From Actinomycetota bacterium (GTDB taxonomy: Bacteria > Actinomycetota > Actinomycetes > Nanopelagicales > Nanopelagicaceae), in the NCBI GenBank assembly GCA_009698515.1, contig WLQA01000066.1:1-5130 (forward strand): a DNA stretch of 5,130 nt. Direction: 5' to 3'. Shown here piece after piece: positions 1 to 5,130 of the stretch. The translations under genes and the position numbers were made by a program. The notes under the pieces were generated by a model. The model saw only the letters and a list, made by a program, of their open reading frames with translations. It made no database searches and was not told the DNA's origin. Every line of letters starts with the position of its first letter. The stretch's first letter is position 1.

Positions 1-133
1 CTTGATTTAAAACATCACATTGCGTTCCAGCTACAGCCTTTGATGCTGGCACAGCTGATGCAGATTGTGTTCCTGATAAAACTAAGAATGCACTCGCAGC
101 AACCGCTACGGTGACCTTTATAGATTTGCGCAT
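1..133 (-). CDS. Secreted protein of unknown function, N-terminal fragment (3' end outside the window)
   Basis: Reading leftward from the ATG at 133-131, the frame stays open to the window edge and gives 44 residues. They start with a classic Sec signal peptide: a basic n-region (MRKSIK), a hydrophobic stretch at about residues 7-21 (VTVAVAASAFLVLSG), and a small-residue c-region ending SASA before VP. Signal peptidase I would probably cut after Ala27. No lipobox cysteine lies near the hydrophobic end, so an exported soluble or wall-associated protein is more likely than a lipoprotein. The mature part begins VPASKAVAGTQC with a Cys at residue 39. A GT-x-C start like this resembles the small cysteine-containing extracellular repeats often seen in freshwater actinobacteria, but too little is visible to name a family. 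The start is well supported by AGAGGA four bases upstream. The gene lies downstream of argA across a 127-base gap and probably has its own promoter. Confidence 0.8.
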   Translation of the reverse strand, partial: MRKSIKVTVAVAASAFLVLSGTQSASAVPASKAVAGTQCDVLNQ

Positions 134-137
134 AGAT

Positions 138-143
138 TCCTCT
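138..143 (-). promoter_or_regulatory. Ribosome binding site of the secreted-protein gene
   Basis: On the minus strand the bases read AGAGGA followed by ATCT and the ATG at 133-131. This is a good Shine-Dalgarno match with a short spacer of four bases, and it fixes the start of the secreted protein. The site directly abuts a small hairpin at 144-164. Confidence 0.7.
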
Positions 144-164
144 CACAGGTCCTAGTACCTGGTG
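144..164 (-). promoter_or_regulatory. Small hairpin in the leader next to the ribosome binding site
   Basis: The minus strand reads CACCAGGT-ACTAGG-ACCTGTG. CAGGT pairs perfectly with ACCTG around a six-base loop, and CA/TG extends the stem past one bulged C, giving about seven base pairs. It ends exactly where AGAGGA begins, so it could tune translation of the secreted protein or act as a DNA dyad for a repressor. There is no T-run after it, so it is not an intrinsic terminator. A chance occurrence is possible at this size. Confidence 0.3.
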
Positions 165-195
165 AATTAGTTGAATGAAAAGTAGTGGGGTAGCA

Positions 196-203
196 CTTAT
201 ATA
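196..203 (-). promoter_or_regulatory. Possible -10 element for the secreted-protein gene
   Basis: The minus strand reads TATATAAG about 60 bases upstream of the ATG. TATAAG matches five of six positions of TATAAT. I see no good TTGACA-like box at a 16-18 base spacing; the nearby TTGCTA overlaps the element rather than sitting upstream of it. An AT-rich TATA element in the only sizeable gap is suggestive, but the promoter call is weak. Confidence 0.25.
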
Positions 204-223
204 GCAACGCTTGGTGCCCCTTA

Positions 224-247
224 GAGAATTAAGGTTTCGTTATTCTC
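224..247 (-). other. Weak stem-loop just downstream of argA, terminator role doubtful
   Basis: GAGAAT at 224-229 and ATTCTC at 242-247 are inverted copies 12 bases apart. AA/TT inside can extend the pairing to about eight pairs with one bulged T. It lies 14 bases past the argA stop, where the operon would be expected to end. The stem is A/T-rich and has no following T-run on the minus strand, so it is a poor candidate for an intrinsic terminator. It may be an mRNA 3'-end structure or may be chance. Confidence 0.25.
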
Positions 248-260
248 AGCAATATTGGGC

Positions 261-773
261 TTAAAGCACCTTAAGCATGCGGGTGTTGCCCAAGGTGTTG
301 GGCTTCACAGATTCTAGGTCCAAGAATTCAGCTACACCTTCATCGTAGGAACGAATCATTTGTTCATAAACATCAGGTGCAACAGGAGTTCCTTGAATCT
401 CTGTGAAGCCATGTGCGCCAAAGAATTTAGTTTCAAATGTTAAACAAAATACTTTCTTAACGCCAATATTTTTTGCATTATTTAAAATCTGTTCAAGTAA
501 TTGATGGCCAATTCCTTTGCCATGCATTGATTCAATAACTGCAACAGTTCGAACTTCAGCTAAATCCTCCCAAAGCACATGAAGTGCTCCGCAACCAACT
601 ACCTCGCCATCAACTTCCGCAACGGTAAACTCTTGTACCGCTTCAAATAAAGTTACAGTTTCTTTTGAAAGTAATCTCTTTTGATCTGCATAATCATCAA
701 CAATCTTGCGGATCTTTTTAACATCACCAGTCTTTGCGGCTCTGATTACGACCGACATCTTATTTTTACTCAT
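261..773 (-). CDS. argA: Short-form amino-acid N-acetyltransferase (N-acetylglutamate synthase), GNAT family
   Basis: This enzyme is predicted to acetylate L-glutamate with acetyl-CoA, the first step of arginine synthesis (EC 2.3.1.1), in the cytoplasm. The 170 residues form a single GNAT domain without the amino-acid-kinase domain of E. coli ArgA. Visible hallmarks are TLFEAVQEFTVAE (about 41-53), VVGCGALHVLWEDLAEVRTVAV (about 58-79), the acetyl-CoA loop HGKGIGHQLL (84-93), and LTFETKFFGAHGFTEI (111-126). The tail ends GVAEFLDLESVKPNTLGNTRML. These blocks match M. tuberculosis Rv2747 (ArgA, about 174 residues) as I remember it, almost collinearly. The first ATG overlaps the lysS stop as ATGAGTAA, and AGGAG abuts it with no spacer. 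Met6, whose ATG is at 758-756 just past that stop, is an alternative start. argA is the last gene of the operon. A different acyl-acceptor amino acid cannot be fully excluded. Confidence 0.85.
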   Translation of the reverse strand: MSKNKMSVVIRAAKTGDVKKIRKIVDDYADQKRLLSKETVTLFEAVQEFTVAEVDGEVVGCGALHVLWEDLAEVRTVAVIESMHGKGIGHQLLEQILNNAKNIGVKKVFCLTFETKFFGAHGFTEIQGTPVAPDVYEQMIRSYDEGVAEFLDLESVKPNTLGNTRMLKVL

Positions 774-2262
774 CTCCTGATGATGGTTTAACTAGCGGGA
801 ACAAAATAGTTTCGCGAATACCAAGTCCAGTTAACGCCATAAGTAATCGATCAACGCCCATACCCATTCCACCCATTGGTGGCATGCCATGTTCCATTGC
901 CCGTAAGAAATCTTCATCTAATTGCATTGCTTCTAAATCACCTTTAGCACCCAGCTTTGCTTGTTCTACTAACCGCTCGCGTTGAATTACTGGATCTACT
1001 AACTCTGAATAACCTGTTGCTAATTCAAATCCTTCAACATATAAATCCCATTTTTCAGCTATGCCAGCAACATCGCGGTGGGCACGAACTAGTGGTGAGG
1101 TATCAATTGGATAACCCTTAACAAATATAGGTCCCATTAATTTATCTGCTGCAACATGTTCAAAAATTTCTTCGGCAAGTTTTCCGGTAATCCACTTTGG
1201 ATCAACCTTTATTCCAAGCTTTGTTGCAATTTTCTTTAACTCATCAAGTGATGTCTGTGGTGTTACTTTTTCGCCAACCCCATCTGAGATTGCATCAAAT
1301 AAAGAGATCTCTTTCCAAGTTCCACCAAGATCTAATTCCCGGCCATCATGATGCTTTACTACATGTGAACCAAAGACCGCTTTGGCGGCATCCTGCACAA
1401 GTGTGCGAGTTAAATCTGCCATGGTGTTCCAGTCACCATAAGCCTCGTAGGTTTCAATCATCGCAAACTCTGGTGAGTGGCTGGAGTCAGCACCTTCATT
1501 GCGGAAGTTGCGGTTAATTTCAAATACTTTTTCTAAGCCACCAACCACGCAACGCTTTAAGAAAAGCTCTGGTGCGATACGTAAATATAAATCAATGTCA
1601 TAAGCATTACTAAATGTTTTAAATGGTCTAGCTGCCGCACCACCGTGCATAACCTGCAGCATTGGTGTTTCTACCTCAATAAATTCGCGAGAGTTAAATG
1701 ATTCCCGAAGAGAGCGCATCACAGTTGGACGAATCCGAGCATTGCTGCGCGCTTCAGGTCTAACAATTAAATCCACATAACGCATGCGAACTCGAGTCTC
1801 TTCAGACAACGGTTTGTGATCAACTGGCAGTGGTCTTAATGATTTCGCCGCTAGTTGAAAGGAGTTAGCCAAGATAGATAACTCACCGCGCTTTGATGTA
1901 ATTACTTCACCAGTTACCGAAACCAAATCTCCTAAATCAATCTCAGATTTCCAGATCTCTAATTGCGCTTCACCAATTTTATCTAGAGAGAACATCGCTT
2001 GTAATTCAGTGCCATCGCCCTCGCGCAAATTAGCAAAACATAATTTGCCGGTATCGCGTTTGAAAATTACTCGCCCAGTTACTGATTCAATCTTTCCGGT
2101 GGCAATATCAATTGCTAAATCTTTATGAGTTTGGCGAATCTCTTTTAATGATGCAGTGCGTGGAACTGATACTGGATACGCCTCGGCGCCGCGATTTAAG
2201 ATTGCCTCGCGCTTTTCCCGACGAATTCTTAATTGTTCGGGTAGATCATCCTCATCAGCCAT
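766..2262 (-). CDS. lysS: Lysyl-tRNA synthetase, class II
   Basis: LysS attaches lysine to tRNA-Lys using ATP (EC 6.1.1.6) in the cytoplasm. The 498-residue length is normal for bacterial class II LysRS. An N-terminal helix rich in R/K/E (about 8-25) leads into the anticodon-binding OB-fold (about 60-145, with VTGRVIFKRDTGKLCFANLR). The catalytic domain has motif 1 (EFIEVETPML, 193-202), motif 2 (FEINRNFRNEGADSSHSPEF, 247-266, Arg254 and Glu256), the LysRS-typical PIDTSPL (385-391), ATGYSELVDP (415-424), and motif 3 (GMGMGVDRLLM, 465-475, Arg472). No extra membrane domain of the LysX lysyl-phosphatidylglycerol type is present. The ATG is the only sensible start, because an in-frame TAA lies six bases upstream. 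The nearest ribosome binding site is AGGA, 11 bases away, which is rather far. It follows coaX by 19 bases and overlaps argA by 8. Confidence 0.97.
   Translation of the reverse strand: MADEDDLPEQLRIRREKREAILNRGAEAYPVSVPRTASLKEIRQTHKDLAIDIATGKIESVTGRVIFKRDTGKLCFANLREGDGTELQAMFSLDKIGEAQLEIWKSEIDLGDLVSVTGEVITSKRGELSILANSFQLAAKSLRPLPVDHKPLSEETRVRMRYVDLIVRPEARSNARIRPTVMRSLRESFNSREFIEVETPMLQVMHGGAAARPFKTFSNAYDIDLYLRIAPELFLKRCVVGGLEKVFEINRNFRNEGADSSHSPEFAMIETYEAYGDWNTMADLTRTLVQDAAKAVFGSHVVKHHDGRELDLGGTWKEISLFDAISDGVGEKVTPQTSLDELKKIATKLGIKVDPKWITGKLAEEIFEHVAADKLMGPIFVKGYPIDTSPLVRAHRDVAGIAEKWDLYVEGFELATGYSELVDPVIQRERLVEQAKLGAKGDLEAMQLDEDFLRAMEHGMPPMGGMGMGVDRLLMALTGLGIRETILFPLVKPSSGDE
774..778 (-). promoter_or_regulatory. 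AGGAG directly abutting the argA ATG
   Basis: The minus strand reads TCAGGAGATGAGTAA. The AGGAG lies inside the last codons of lysS and touches the first argA ATG, leaving no spacer. The next in-frame ATG (758-756) is 15 bases beyond it. Neither distance is ideal, so this site does not settle the argA start. It does suggest that translation of argA depends on ribosomes finishing lysS. Confidence 0.45.
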
Positions 2263-2281
2263 AATGAGTTAAATCCTATCG

Positions 2282-3058
2282 TTAGCCGTTGCGCTCATGG
2301 ACTAAGCGAAGGCCAATCAATGTCAGATCTGGTTCATGAAACTCAATACTTTCACTAATTCCAAGAACTAGTGGTGCTAATCCACCAGTAGCGATTACTG
2401 AAACTTCACCAGCATCTGGATATTGATCCTCAAGTTCATCAATGATGCGATTTACCAATCCATCTACTTGTCCGGCAAAGCCGTAGATAGTGCCAGATTG
2501 CAAAGCTTCAACCGTGTTCTTGCCAATTACATTTTTTGGTTTAACTAATTCAACTTTACGAAGTTGTGCAGCACGTGCGGCAAGTGCTTCAACAGAAATT
2601 TCGATGCCTGGTGCAAGTGCGCCACCTAAGAATTCTCCCTTTGGTGAAACCACATCAAGATTTGTTGATGTTCCAAAATCAACCACAATTGCTGGACCAT
2701 CTTCACCATATAAAGTTGCAGCAGCTAAGGTATTAACAATTCGATCTGCACCGATTTCTTTTGGATTATCTACAAGCAGTGGAACGCCAGTTTTGGTTCC
2801 TGGTTCAATAATTGTTGTTCTGATATCAGAAAAATGTCGATCAATTAAAGTTCTGATCTCACGCAATACCGCAGGCACTGTTGAGCAAACTGCTAGGCCA
2901 GTTAATTTGTAGCCAGATACTAAAGCGCTGTACTGCAACCAAAGTTCATCAGCGGTGTCACGTGGGTCAGTCTTAACTCGCCAAGAGTTTTCTAACTTAT
3001 CCTTATTAAAAATACCTAATACGGTATTGGTATTTCCGACATCAATTGTTAATAACAT
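2282..3058 (-). CDS. coaX: Type III pantothenate kinase
   Basis: CoaX phosphorylates pantothenate to 4'-phosphopantothenate, the first step of CoA synthesis (EC 2.7.1.33). The type III form belongs to the ASKHA fold, usually needs a monovalent cation, and is not feedback-inhibited by CoA. The 258 residues show the N-terminal phosphate-binding loop DVGNTNTVLGIF (6-17), GADR (103-106) with the presumed catalytic Asp105, DFGTSTNLDVVS (127-138), GGALAPGIEIS (145-155), and ATGG (223-226). The length is typical. The start is fixed because the first motif begins at residue 6 and AAAGGG (3070-3065) stands six bases upstream. The ATG shares one base with the nadC stop (TAATG), which indicates translational coupling. 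The neighbours link NAD and CoA cofactor synthesis. Confidence 0.96.
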   Translation of the reverse strand: MLLTIDVGNTNTVLGIFNKDKLENSWRVKTDPRDTADELWLQYSALVSGYKLTGLAVCSTVPAVLREIRTLIDRHFSDIRTTIIEPGTKTGVPLLVDNPKEIGADRIVNTLAAATLYGEDGPAIVVDFGTSTNLDVVSPKGEFLGGALAPGIEISVEALAARAAQLRKVELVKPKNVIGKNTVEALQSGTIYGFAGQVDGLVNRIIDELEDQYPDAGEVSVIATGGLAPLVLGISESIEFHEPDLTLIGLRLVHERNG

Positions 3059-3927
3059 TACTTACCCTTTCTAAAATCAAGTCCAATATCTAGTGCCGGC
3101 GCTGAATGTGTAAGTGCGCCAATTGCAATGAAATCAACGCCGGTATCGGCATAAGCCTTTGCGTTTTCTAATGTAATTCCGCCAGAAGCTTCTAATTTAC
3201 ATTTACCGGAAACTTGAGACACCGCCGCTTTGCATTGCTCAGGTGTCATGTTGTCTAGTAAAACCAATTGCGCACCTGCTTTAACCGCCTCGGTTAATTG
3301 ATCTAACGAGTCGACTTCAATCTCAATTGCTTTACCTGGGAATTTATCTTTCAGTGATTTAAATGCTGATGTGATGCCACCACTTGCCAAAATATGATTA
3401 TCTTTAATTAAGCCTTCTGTAGATAATGAAATACGGTGGTTTGTTCCACCACCCATGCGCACGGCAAACTTTTCTAGAGATCTAAGCCCTGGTGTTGTTT
3501 TACGGGAATCTCGTACTAAACACTTTGTGCCAGCAACAGCTTGCACCCATTTGTTTGTTGTAGTTGAAATACCACTTAAATGTGTAAGGAAATTAAGCGC
3601 TGTGCGTTCGGCGAGTAATAATTTTCGAGTATTTCCTTGCGCTGTAATTAATACCTTTCCTGCTTCAACTTTGGCGCCTTCATCAACTAAAACTTCGTAA
3701 TGATTAATTCCGCAGTATTCAAGAACTGCAGCAGCAACATGCAGGCCAGAAATAATGCCCGCTTTGCGCGCAACAAAATCAGCGGTGGATACTTGAGATT
3801 CACTAATGGTGGCAACAGAGGTTATATCTTCACCACCCATTAAATCTTCAGCAACAGCATCTTTAACCTGTTGGAAGATGTGATTAGGTGATAAGCCAAG
3901 TGCTTTGATGTTATCTCTTAACTCCAT
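3058..3927 (-). CDS. nadC: Quinolinate phosphoribosyltransferase (nicotinate-nucleotide pyrophosphorylase)
   Basis: NadC converts quinolinate and PRPP to nicotinate mononucleotide, CO2 and pyrophosphate (EC 2.4.2.19), where de novo NAD synthesis meets the later shared steps. The 289 residues have the two-domain family layout. The N-terminal part has AEDLMGGEDITS (26-37), GIISGLHVAA (57-66) and LLLAERTALNFLTHLSGIST (103-122, Glu107/Arg108). The barrel has VRDSRKTTPGLRSLEKFAVRMGGGTNHR (138-165), LIKDNHI (173-179, Lys175), IEIEVDSLDQL (201-211), LLDNM (223-227) and EASGGI (246-251). The usual DTRKT reads DSRKT here, a mild substitution that leaves Arg142 and Lys143 in place. The start ATG shares one base with the nadB stop (TAATG). 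Weak ribosome binding sites are GGTGA four bases upstream and GGAG eleven bases upstream. All key binding residues I can recognise are present. Confidence 0.96.
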   Translation of the reverse strand: MELRDNIKALGLSPNHIFQQVKDAVAEDLMGGEDITSVATISESQVSTADFVARKAGIISGLHVAAAVLEYCGINHYEVLVDEGAKVEAGKVLITAQGNTRKLLLAERTALNFLTHLSGISTTTNKWVQAVAGTKCLVRDSRKTTPGLRSLEKFAVRMGGGTNHRISLSTEGLIKDNHILASGGITSAFKSLKDKFPGKAIEIEVDSLDQLTEAVKAGAQLVLLDNMTPEQCKAAVSQVSGKCKLEASGGITLENAKAYADTGVDFIAIGALTHSAPALDIGLDFRKGK

Positions 3928-5130
3928 TATTTCACCGTCTCCAATTTGTTATGCCATTTGCCATCGATATCAATACTTTCAATGACTCTACTTTCCCACT
4001 TATCTGATGTATTTGGAAAATCACTTCGTTGATGTGAACCACGAGATTCTGTTCGCTCTAGTGCTGCTTTCACAATTGCAGTGGCAAGCAGGTGCAAATT
4101 AGATGCCTCCCAAGCTTCAATTCTTGGTTGATCACTTGTTAACTTAGATAGCTCCTGCAATGTTTGCATTGTTTTTCTAAGTGAGGATTCACTGCGCATA
4201 ACGCCAGCACCTTCGCTCATAGAAATCTGAAGTGGTAGCACAATCTTTGGATCAAGTAATAATGTCTTGGTATCTTCAATTGGTTGTTCTTGGGGTGGCA
4301 ACTCTTTAGTTAAGGCATCTGCAATTCGGGCACCAAAAACTAATCCTTCTAACAGTGAATTAGATGCCAACCGATTTGCCCCATGCGCACCGGTGCAAGC
4401 TGATTCACCACAAATATAAAGTCCAGCAACTGATGATTTGCCATTTAAATCAACACGAACTCCACCAGATGCATAGTGCGATGCTGGTGCAACCGGAATC
4501 TTCTCTGTTGTTGGATCAATACCATTTGTTTTACAGAAGGCATAAATTGTTGGGAATCGATTAGCAAAATCTTTAATTTTTGTTGCATCAAGCCAAACAT
4601 GTGGTTGTCCGCTGTTTTGCATCTGGTTAAAGATCTCTTTGGCAACAACATCACGTGGTGCTAAATCTGCCTGTGGATGTTTACCAACCATAAATTGCTC
4701 GCCTTTGTGATTAAGCAAAATTGCACCTTCACCACGTACTGCTTCACTAATTAATGGTTGTTGCCCGCGATTGGCCAGATCTCGCCAAAGTACAGTTGGA
4801 TGAAATTGAATAAACTCAACATCAGCTACCTCTGCTCCAGCACGAAGTGCAAGTGCAACTCCATCACCAGTTGAAACAGCTGGATTAGTTGTCTGCGAAT
4901 AAACCTGTCCCAGTCCACCAGTTGCCACAACAACTGCGCGCGATAACGCACGTCCCACACCATCCAAACTTCCTTTGCCAATTACATGCAAAGTCACGCC
5001 GCAAACACGTCCACTGGCACTTTTCAACGCATCAATAGCAAGTGCGTGTTCAATTATTTCAATACCTTTATCTTCGCGAACTGCAGCAAGTAATGCGCGC
5101 GAAACCTCTGCGCCAGTTGCATCGCCACCA
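3927..5130 (-). CDS. nadB: L-aspartate oxidase, C-terminal part (5' end outside the window)
   Basis: NadB is a FAD enzyme that oxidises L-aspartate to iminoaspartate (EC 1.4.3.16), which NadA then turns into quinolinate. The frame is open to the right edge and gives 400 residues of an expected 530-560, so the N-terminal FAD-binding GxGxxG is missing only because of the window. Counting from the edge, visible blocks are GGDATGAEVSRALL (1-14), VVATGGLGQVY (67-77), EFIQFHPT (105-112), LISEAVRGEGA (126-136), APRDVVAKEIF (157-167, probable catalytic Arg159), SHYASGGVRVD (217-227), and TGAHGANRLASNSLLEGLVFG (246-266). The C-terminal helical domain has ESRGSHQRSDFP (361-372). HYASGG replaces the HYTCGG of E. 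coli, which is usual in actinobacteria. A TTG codon at 5027 is internal, not the start. The gene ends in TAATG shared with nadC. Succinate dehydrogenase/fumarate reductase flavoproteins are related, but the nadC neighbour and the HYASGG/NRLASNS blocks favour NadB. Confidence 0.95.
   Translation of the reverse strand, partial: GGDATGAEVSRALLAAVREDKGIEIIEHALAIDALKSASGRVCGVTLHVIGKGSLDGVGRALSRAVVVATGGLGQVYSQTTNPAVSTGDGVALALRAGAEVADVEFIQFHPTVLWRDLANRGQQPLISEAVRGEGAILLNHKGEQFMVGKHPQADLAPRDVVAKEIFNQMQNSGQPHVWLDATKIKDFANRFPTIYAFCKTNGIDPTTEKIPVAPASHYASGGVRVDLNGKSSVAGLYICGESACTGAHGANRLASNSLLEGLVFGARIADALTKELPPQEQPIEDTKTLLLDPKIVLPLQISMSEGAGVMRSESSLRKTMQTLQELSKLTSDQPRIEAWEASNLHLLATAIVKAALERTESRGSHQRSDFPNTSDKWESRVIESIDIDGKWHNKLETVK

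Larger units (their letters stand above)
261..5130 (-). other. Probable operon nadB-nadC-coaX-lysS-argA
   Basis: Five genes run in one direction with junctions of -1, -1, +19 and -8 bases. This leaves no room for separate promoters or terminators of normal size, so a single transcript is likely. The start of the transcript is outside the window to the right; panC, panD or nadA would be natural upstream neighbours. The operon probably ends near 260-220, where the first real gap occurs, although no strong terminator is visible there. Confidence 0.75.

Noticed and set aside
138..141. DSRKT in NadC (residues 140-144) as a damaged active site
   Set aside because: This entry's positions are NadC residue numbers nearby, not bases. 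Thr to Ser at one place in DTRKT keeps the hydroxyl and the key Arg/Lys, and all other motifs are intact, so there is no reason to think the enzyme is inactive.
224..247. Strong Rho-independent terminator after argA
   Set aside because: The stem is A/T-rich and has no T-run on the minus strand, so only a weak hairpin was recorded.
1197..1517. Plus-strand open frame of 106 codons inside lysS
   Set aside because: It lies opposite the conserved LysRS catalytic domain, its protein looks like nothing familiar and is rich in H/Q/L as antisense frames often are, and I see no separate promoter.
766..2262. LysX-type lysyl-phosphatidylglycerol synthase instead of LysRS
   Set aside because: The 498-residue length matches plain LysRS. 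There is no N-terminal membrane domain, and it sits beside coaX like the housekeeping lysS of other actinobacteria.
2490..2912. Plus-strand open frame of 140 codons opposite coaX
   Set aside because: It is antisense to the core CoaX motifs, and its composition (S/P/T-rich) is what the reverse of this codon usage would produce. No recognisable domain.
3455..3700. Plus-strand open frame of 81 codons opposite nadC
   Set aside because: It is fully contained opposite conserved NadC motifs, with no domain or supporting signals.
4364..4664. Short frames on both strands within nadB (4364-4564 +, 4476-4664 +, 4445-4654 -)
   Set aside because: All overlap the well-conserved NadB coding frame and have low-information, M/H/Q/L-rich products. 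They are shadow frames.
5025..5027. TTG as the start of a 366-residue nadB
   Set aside because: The frame stays open upstream to the edge, and those 34 codons encode the conserved NadB block GGDATGAEVSRALL. The TTG is therefore internal, and the gene is cut only by the window.

Overview
The window looks like ordinary chromosomal DNA from a low-GC actinobacterium. The proteins are actinobacterial in character: the LysRS carries an ATGYSELVDP block, and the short N-acetylglutamate synthase closely resembles, from memory, M. tuberculosis ArgA (Rv2747). The DNA is only moderately GC-rich, about 40-45% by eye, with many AAA/AAT/TTA/ATT codons and TAA as the stop of all five genes whose ends are visible. 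This combination fits the freshwater acI group (Nanopelagicales, e.g. Planktophila/Nanopelagicus-like). That placement is an inference, not proven here.

Layout: every gene is on the minus strand, so it is read from right to left. From 5130 to 261 there is one tightly packed array: nadB (5' end cut by the window), nadC, coaX, lysS and argA. nadB/nadC and nadC/coaX each meet in a one-base TAATG overlap. coaX and lysS are 19 bases apart, and lysS and argA overlap by 8 bases (ATGAGTAA). A 127-base gap (134-260) follows, holding weak hairpins, a possible promoter and a clear ribosome binding site. After it comes the N-terminus of a secreted protein (133 to 1) that runs off the left edge. No gap exceeds 300 bases. 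I see no RNA gene, mobile element, CRISPR array or long repeat.

Function: NadB and NadC catalyse two steps of de novo NAD synthesis (aspartate to iminoaspartate, quinolinate to nicotinate mononucleotide). CoaX starts CoA synthesis from pantothenate, LysS charges tRNA-Lys, and ArgA makes N-acetylglutamate, the first intermediate of arginine synthesis. It is a core-metabolism operon centred on cofactors and amino acids.

I found no evidence of a new defence, mobile or regulatory system. The items most worth a second look are the start of argA, the small hairpins in the 127-base gap, the unidentified secreted protein, and the absence of lsr2/clpC from the position they occupy next to lysS in M. 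tuberculosis.
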